NCBI GenBank assembly: GCA_021824055.1
Contig: JAKALV010000118.1
Coordinates: forward strand, 1 to 9,574
DNA from: Acidobacteriota bacterium
GTDB lineage: Bacteria; Acidobacteriota; Vicinamibacteria; Vicinamibacterales; SCN-69-37
Length of the DNA: 9,574 bases
Direction of reading: 5' to 3'
A program made the position numbers and the translations under genes. Under the pieces are notes generated by a model. The model was given only the letters and a program-made list of their open reading frames with translations. It did no database searches and had not been told where the DNA came from. Shown in pieces: positions 5,470 through 9,574 of the stretch (its first letter is position 1; the number at the start of each line of letters is the position of its first letter).

Positions 5470-6558
5470 CTACACCACCGCCGGTTCCGTCATCGTCACC
5501 GTGGCGGCCGCAGCGTCGATTTCCACCTCGAGCCCGAACGGCACCGTCCACTGCGGTTGATCGTGCCCGATCATCGCACCCTGCCAGGCCGGCACGCCGA
5601 GCGTCTTGATGTGATCCGCCAGGATCTCTTCCAGCGTCAGCGCGCCGTAGTTGTCGTTGCCGGGACCACACTCGCTGCACGTGCCGAAGACGACGCCCCT
5701 GGCCTTGTCGAGAATGCCGGCCAGCTTCAGCGAGGTGAGCATGCGGTCGATGCGGTAGAGATTCTCCTGCACGTCCTCGAGAAACAGGATCGCGTCCGTG
5801 TAGTCGGGCACGTAGGCGGAGCCGAGGATCGCGGTGAGCACCGTGAGGTTGCCGCCCATCATGCGGCCGCGCGCCTTGCCCGGCGTGATCGTGCGCGTGC
5901 GGTTCTCGACCTGCGTCAGCGCGTTGCGGTCGCTCAGCGTCTTCGGATTCGACATCGTCACCGCTTCGCCATCGAAGAGCACGCGTTTGACCCAGTCCAC
6001 CGACCACGCATCCCAACGGCCGGTGCCGACCGGGCTGTGAAAAGTGATCAGGCCGGTCTTCGCCTGGATGGCGTTGTGCAGGGCCGTAATGTCGCTGTAG
6101 CCCATCAGCACCTTGGGATTGCGGCGAATGGTGTCGAAGTCGAGATGCGGCAGCACGCGGGCGCTGCCCCAGCCGCCCCGGATCGGAATCACGCCGGCGA
6201 TCGATTTGTCGGCGAAGAAACCGTTGATGTCATCGGCGCGCGCCTTGTCGTCGCCCGCGAGGTAGCCGTGGCGGTCGCGCAGATGGGCGCCGATCTTCAC
6301 CTTGAGCCCGAGGCCTTCGAGCGACTCGCGGGCAATGTCCACCGTGACGTCCTCGAAGATGGCCGTGGCCGGCGCCACCAGGCCGACCGTGTCGCCCGCC
6401 TGCAGTCGTCTGGCCTTGAGCGGCTGAGGCCGCCTCTGCGGCATGCCGCCCGCGCCGGTGCGGGCACCGGCCGCATCGACCAGCCCCCCGGCCTTCGCGC
6501 CGGCAATCGCCATCACGCCCGCCGTGGCACCGCTCTTGAGAAAGTAACGTCGCTTCAT
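5470..6558 (-). CDS. Tat-exported S66 peptidase, LD-carboxypeptidase
   Basis: 362 residues. The N-terminus MKRRYFLKSGATAGVMAIAGA is a twin-arginine signal (RR at 3-4, then a hydrophobic stretch), predicting export of the folded enzyme. The mature part starts with LQAGDTVGLVAPA (52-64), a normal S66 beginning. IRGGWGSARVLPHLD (126-140) precedes the nucleophile elbow MGYSDITAL with Ser155. FHSPVG (173-178), GGNLTVL (235-241), FLEDVQE with the conserved Glu261, and GHDQPQWTVPFG with His332 complete the Ser-Glu-His set. Family enzymes remove the terminal D-Ala from L,D-linked muropeptide tetrapeptides in peptidoglycan recycling; the related MccF branch cleaves other amide bonds. Classical LdcA is cytoplasmic, so a Tat signal points to action on periplasmic wall peptides. 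The start was chosen at the Tat motif; a longer open frame upstream overlaps the divergent gene. The next gene upstream starts 25 bp away on the other strand. Confidence 0.92.
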   Translation of the reverse strand: MKRRYFLKSGATAGVMAIAGAKAGGLVDAAGARTGAGGMPQRRPQPLKARRLQAGDTVGLVAPATAIFEDVTVDIARESLEGLGLKVKIGAHLRDRHGYLAGDDKARADDINGFFADKSIAGVIPIRGGWGSARVLPHLDFDTIRRNPKVLMGYSDITALHNAIQAKTGLITFHSPVGTGRWDAWSVDWVKRVLFDGEAVTMSNPKTLSDRNALTQVENRTRTITPGKARGRMMGGNLTVLTAILGSAYVPDYTDAILFLEDVQENLYRIDRMLTSLKLAGILDKARGVVFGTCSECGPGNDNYGALTLEEILADHIKTLGVPAWQGAMIGHDQPQWTVPFGLEVEIDAAAATVTMTEPAVV

Positions 6559-6583
6559 CGCCGTGACAGAATACGCGGAAAGT

Positions 6584-7750
6584 ATGCGTCTTCGCACGAT
6601 AAGACCCTCGATAGCCGCGCTCGCGTTCGCGGCGGCGTCCGTGCTCCTGCGCGCCCAGCCGGCGACCTGGCTGGGCATCCCCGAGGCCATCGCGCCGGGG
6701 GTGGAGCTCTACACATCGATGGATCCCTCGCTGGCCGATCCGCCGGCGCCGTCGGCGATCCACCTCCTCAAACTGGATCCCGCCAAGGTGACCCTGTCGA
6801 GCGCGCACGCGCTCGATGAAGTGATCGGACTCGAAACCGTGGATGCCATCGCCGCGCGGCACCAGGCGATCGCCGCGATCAACGCCGGGTTCTTCAATAC
6901 GCGCAACGGCGATCCGGCGAGCGTGCTCAAGATCGCCGGCGAACTGGTGAGCGACGCGGCGGCAGTCCGTGGCGTGGTCGCCATCGCGCCGCCCGGCCAA
7001 GGCGGCCAGGTGCTGACGTTCGATCAGCTCAGCGCCAAGCAGGACATTCGTTTCACGGCCGGAGGGAAGGATTGGATCGTGCCGGTCGATGGCGTCGATA
7101 CGACGCGCGGCCGTGGCAAGTTGATGCTCTACACGCCGGCGTATCACGCGGACACAGACACGGCGCTCAACGGCACCGAGATTGTCGCGAGCGGGACGCC
7201 GCTCGTGATTCGCGAAGTGCGCGCCAACATGGGGCACACGCCGATTCCGCGTGACGGCGTGGTGTTGTCGTTCGGCGGAGTGGAGTTGCCGGCCGCGCTG
7301 GCGGCGCTGACGCCCGGCACGCGAATCACGGTCGCCACCCACTGGAAGTCCGCGCACCATGTGCCGGCGTCCGTCTTCGAATCGGCGCGCGACGTGGTGA
7401 ACGGCGCGGGCTTGTTGCGGCGCGGCGGCCAGGCGATCACCGACTGGAACGCGGAGGCGCTGAACCCCGCCACGTTCATCGACGCCCGGCATCCGCGCAT
7501 GCTCATCGGCGTGGACGATGGCGGTTCGATCTGGCTGGTGGCGATTGACGGCCGGCAGCCCGGCTACGCCGCCGGCATGAACTTCCGCGAACTGCAGCGC
7601 TTGTGCGATCGCCTCAGGCTTCGCGACGCGCTCAATCTCGACGGCGGCGGGTCGGTGACGATGGTGGTGAAGGGCAAGGTGGTGAACCGGCCGTCGGACC
7701 CGACGGGGCCGAGGGCGGTGAGCGACGTGATTCTCGTGAAGGCCCGATGA
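6584..7750 (+). CDS. Secreted phosphodiester glycosidase family protein (NAGPA domain)
   Basis: 388 residues. The N-terminus MRLRTIRPSIAALAFAAASV is a Sec signal peptide, with likely cleavage near LLRA-Q (residue 24/25). The domain shows AINAGFFN (98-105), the usual AINGGFF signature with Ala in place of the second Gly, and NLDGGGSVTMVVKGKVVNRPSD (from 351) followed by RAVSDVILV, the C-terminal hallmark of this family. The namesake mammalian enzyme removes GlcNAc from GlcNAc-1-phospho-mannose diesters; bacterial members are thought to act on sugar-phosphodiesters of wall or exopolysaccharide, substrate unknown here. ATG 6584 has GGAAAG just upstream; an in-frame GTG at 6563 would add seven residues ahead of the signal peptide and is less likely. 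The gene ends in an ATGA overlap with the next gene, implying translational coupling. Its start is 25 bp from that of the divergent LD-carboxypeptidase. Confidence 0.9.
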   Translation: MRLRTIRPSIAALAFAAASVLLRAQPATWLGIPEAIAPGVELYTSMDPSLADPPAPSAIHLLKLDPAKVTLSSAHALDEVIGLETVDAIAARHQAIAAINAGFFNTRNGDPASVLKIAGELVSDAAAVRGVVAIAPPGQGGQVLTFDQLSAKQDIRFTAGGKDWIVPVDGVDTTRGRGKLMLYTPAYHADTDTALNGTEIVASGTPLVIREVRANMGHTPIPRDGVVLSFGGVELPAALAALTPGTRITVATHWKSAHHVPASVFESARDVVNGAGLLRRGGQAITDWNAEALNPATFIDARHPRMLIGVDDGGSIWLVAIDGRQPGYAAGMNFRELQRLCDRLRLRDALNLDGGGSVTMVVKGKVVNRPSDPTGPRAVSDVILVKAR

Positions 7751-8487
7751 CGCGCGTGATCGCGCTGGGCGCGAGCAATCTCACGCGCGGACTTCGCACC
7801 GTGGTCTCGATGAGCCGCGTGGCATGGGGTCCCGATGTCGAGGTGATCGCGGCGCTGGGTCTGGGCCGCTCGTATGGCGCGGCACATACGCTGTGGGTGC
7901 GGCGTCTTCCGGGAATCCTGCAGTGCGGGTTATGGCGGCGGCTCGATGAATTGCCGGCGGCGCCGGCCGTCGGCATCGTTTCCGATGTCGGCAACGACAT
8001 CCTCTACGGGTATCCGTCCGCGCAAATCCTGGAATGGGTGGGCGAGGCGGTGACGCGGCTGCAGCGCCACACGCAGGAGATCGCGCTGACCGGATTGCCC
8101 GTTCACAGCATCGATCATCTGTCGGAGCGGCAGTTCCGGATCATGCGGGCGATCATGTTTCCGTCGAGCCAACAGACGCTCGCCGGCGCGCGCGAAGAAT
8201 CGGTCGTGGTGCAAGCCGGCCTCGAGCGGATGGCGGCGGCGCGCGGGCTGCGGTTCGTGCGCCTGCAGCCGGACTGGTACAGCTGGGATCCCATCCACTT
8301 CCGCCCGCGATTCTGGCGGCGCGCGTGGGGCGAGTTTCTCGGCCTCGACCCCGCCGCCTGCAATGCCGCCCCGGAACCTGGCGGCTTCGTCGAGGCCGTG
8401 CGCCTCTGGCTCCGCGCCGACGAAGACCGCTGGCTGTTCGGCATCCACCAGCACACGCCGCAGCGCGGGCGGATTCAGCTGTACTAG
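7747..8487 (+). CDS. SGNH/GDSL-like hydrolase of unrecognised subfamily
   Basis: 246 residues, no signal peptide or membrane segment. The SGNH blocks can be placed in order. Block I is VIALGASNLTRG with candidate nucleophile Ser10. Block II is ALGLGRSYG (about 36-44). Block III is DVGNDILYG with Asn83. Block V is DPIHFRPRFW with Asp181 and His184 (DxxH). Ser-Asp-His plus Gly/Asn oxyanion residues would make a small esterase, acyltransferase or acetylhydrolase. The blocks are unusual: GASN instead of GDSN, and V-G-N-D rather than G-x-N-D. The subfamily and substrate are not recognised. ATG 7747 overlaps the TGA of the phosphodiester glycosidase (ATGA), so the two are probably made together although only the upstream product has an export signal. 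The final G of the stop codon begins a hairpin. Assignment rests on motif spacing rather than overall similarity. Confidence 0.7.
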   Translation: MTRVIALGASNLTRGLRTVVSMSRVAWGPDVEVIAALGLGRSYGAAHTLWVRRLPGILQCGLWRRLDELPAAPAVGIVSDVGNDILYGYPSAQILEWVGEAVTRLQRHTQEIALTGLPVHSIDHLSERQFRIMRAIMFPSSQQTLAGAREESVVVQAGLERMAAARGLRFVRLQPDWYSWDPIHFRPRFWRRAWGEFLGLDPAACNAAPEPGGFVEAVRLWLRADEDRWLFGIHQHTPQRGRIQLY

Positions 8488-8530
8488 GAATGGGTGATTG
8501 GGTGGCTGCATTCACCCATTCACCCAATCC
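8487..8530. repeat. Imperfect hairpin after the SGNH gene (repeat-like, possible terminator)
   Basis: The arms GGAATGGGTGATTGGGTG (8487-8504) and CACCCATTCACCCAATCC (8513-8530) pair at 16 of 18 positions around the loop GCTGCATT. Each arm is built from tandem T/A-TGGGTG heptamer-like units, so alternative pairings are possible. The hairpin begins on the last base of the SGNH stop codon and ends 21 bp before the next start codon. It lacks a T-run, so it may attenuate or stabilise the transcript rather than end it. Confidence 0.7.
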
Positions 8531-8551
8531 TTAATCAGGTAAGCTCTGCCT

Positions 8552-9574
8552 ATGTCGCGTGAGTCCTGGCTGGACTCCGAATCCGAGCGCTGGCAACAAG
8601 ACGGCCTCATCTCAAGCGAGGCCCGGCAGGCGATCCTTGCCAGGTACCCCAAACAGGCGTCTGATCCTTCCCGCGTTTTGATCCCGCTTGCCGTGCTCAC
8701 GGCCGGCGTCGGCATCGTCCTGCTCGTGGCGTGGCACTGGCAGGAGCTGGCGGCCGTGGTGAAGCTCGGCCTCACATCGCTGCTGACGATCGCGCTCTAT
8801 GCCGGCGCGGCGTGGTCGGCCACACGCCGAAGCGAGGCCGCCACCGAGTTGTGGGTGCTTGCCGCCGCGCTCGGCAGTTTCACGCTGTTCACGGCGCTCG
8901 CGGATGTGTATCGCTGGAACGATGTTCAGGCGGTCACACTCTGGTGCGCCGTCGCCGCCGCCGTGACGGCGGCCGCCACCGGGGCCACGCTGGTCACGAT
9001 GCTCGCGGCGGCCACGCTCGGTTGGTGGGTGATCGCCGCGGGCGGCGGCACGATTCCGTGGCAGTTTCTCCTCGTGTTCCCCCTTGTGGCGTTTGCGGCC
9101 GAGCGGTCGCGCCATCGCGCCGTCGCCACGCTCACGGCGCTGGCCTTTGGCGCCTGGGTCATGATCATGGCCGCCAACACATGGAACAGCCCACCGCCCG
9201 TGATGCTGTTCGTGGTGCTGGCCGGGTCTGCGATTGAGCAGTGGAGCCATCAGCCGGCGGCCCGGCGGCCGGTGTTTGCGCGCGCCACGCCCGGCGGCGC
9301 CATCGCGATCGGCGGATTGGCCGCCGCGTTGCTCGGCGCGGTTCACGCGAATCCCGCCACGCTCGGCGCCACTGTCTCTCTTGTGGACACGCATTCCGGC
9401 CAGTCGCCCTGGCCCGCGCTGGCGCTCGGCGTGTGTCTGGTTATCGTCGCGTTCGGCGTCTCGCGCGATGCCGCGCTGCGCCCGCGCGTACTCGCCATCG
9501 CCGTGGCGCTCTGGTTCAACGCGGCCGCGGCGCGGCGCATCGCGATGTTCGGCGACTGGGTGTGGGTGGTGCTC
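8552..9574 (+). CDS. DUF2157 multi-pass membrane protein (3'-truncated by window edge)
   Basis: The frame is open from ATG 8552 to the last base, 341 codons with no stop. The N-terminus MSRESWLDSESERWQQDGLI SSEARQAILARY splits into a charged cytoplasmic segment that matches the DUF2157 opening (W...L..W...GLIS.......Y). About 40 residues in, the first of many hydrophobic helices begins (VLIPLAVLTAGVGIVLLVAW). At least eight such segments are visible, separated by short Arg/His-containing loops (ATRRSE, AERSRHR, SRDAALRPR). Members are inner-membrane proteins of unknown function, often followed by a GDYXXLXY-type protein; that neighbour would lie outside the window. The protein is rich in Ala, Val and Trp. 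AGG at 8537-8539 is a distant, weak ribosome site, and the leader from the preceding hairpin is only 21 bp. No clear promoter was seen, so read-through from the upstream pair is possible. Confidence 0.82.
   Translation, partial: MSRESWLDSESERWQQDGLISSEARQAILARYPKQASDPSRVLIPLAVLTAGVGIVLLVAWHWQELAAVVKLGLTSLLTIALYAGAAWSATRRSEAATELWVLAAALGSFTLFTALADVYRWNDVQAVTLWCAVAAAVTAAATGATLVTMLAAATLGWWVIAAGGGTIPWQFLLVFPLVAFAAERSRHRAVATLTALAFGAWVMIMAANTWNSPPPVMLFVVLAGSAIEQWSHQPAARRPVFARATPGGAIAIGGLAAALLGAVHANPATLGATVSLVDTHSGQSPWPALALGVCLVIVAFGVSRDAALRPRVLAIAVALWFNAAAARRIAMFGDWVWVVL

Noticed and set aside
5422..6819. 465-codon + strand frame opposite the LD-carboxypeptidase.
   Set aside because: Shadow frame in high-GC DNA: Arg/His/Ala-rich, no motif, while the - strand shows a complete S66 active site.
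6230..7492. 420-codon - strand frame opposite the phosphodiester glycosidase.
   Set aside because: Arg/Gly/His-rich antisense shadow; the + strand has signal peptide and NAGPA motifs.
8612..9394. 260-codon - strand frame opposite the DUF2157 gene.
   Set aside because: Arg/Gly/His-rich composition without hydrophobic segments; the + strand encodes a regular multi-pass membrane protein open to the window end.

Overview
The window is GC-rich bacterial chromosome, most likely from an Acidobacteriota member (Vicinamibacteria-like). The main clues are the Oar-type outer-membrane beta-barrel at the left edge, the high GC, and the mix of exported envelope enzymes with an IVS-type four-helix-bundle gene. 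This taxonomic call is inference from gene content; no rRNA or other marker gene is present.

Layout. 1-2262 (+) is the C-terminal part of a TonB-dependent receptor, closed by a strong hairpin terminator. 2358-3448 is a compact cassette: two roughly 270-300 bp arms in inverted orientation, each edged with short arrays phased at exactly 22 bp, enclose one small gene for a four-helix-bundle protein (2782-3171). Then come three + strand genes: a UPF0310/EVE protein (GTG start at 3494), a small STAS/SpoIIAA-like protein (3948), and a membrane-anchored family 2 glycosyltransferase (4403-5380). A 53-bp near-perfect inverted repeat (5341-5454) lies between the glycosyltransferase and the convergent gene and supplies the glycosyltransferase's last codons. 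On the - strand follows a Tat-exported S66 LD-carboxypeptidase (5470-6558). Only 25 bp away, on the + strand, a secreted phosphodiester glycosidase (6584) begins. It overlaps by 4 bp an SGNH-like hydrolase gene (7747-8487). A hairpin starts on the last base of that gene's stop codon, and a DUF2157 membrane protein (8552 to the right edge) runs out of the window.

How they fit together. The right half reads as a cell-envelope neighbourhood: polyprenyl-phosphate-type sugar transfer, peptidoglycan tetrapeptide trimming, a secreted sugar-phosphodiester hydrolase and a translationally coupled SGNH hydrolase. The most unusual structure is the left cassette. An IVS-protein homologue sits between nested inverted repeats, outside rRNA and with no reverse transcriptase in view. 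This recalls the architecture of 23S rRNA intervening sequences and of non-autonomous mobile elements. No tRNA, rRNA, CRISPR array, transposase or complete insertion sequence was found.
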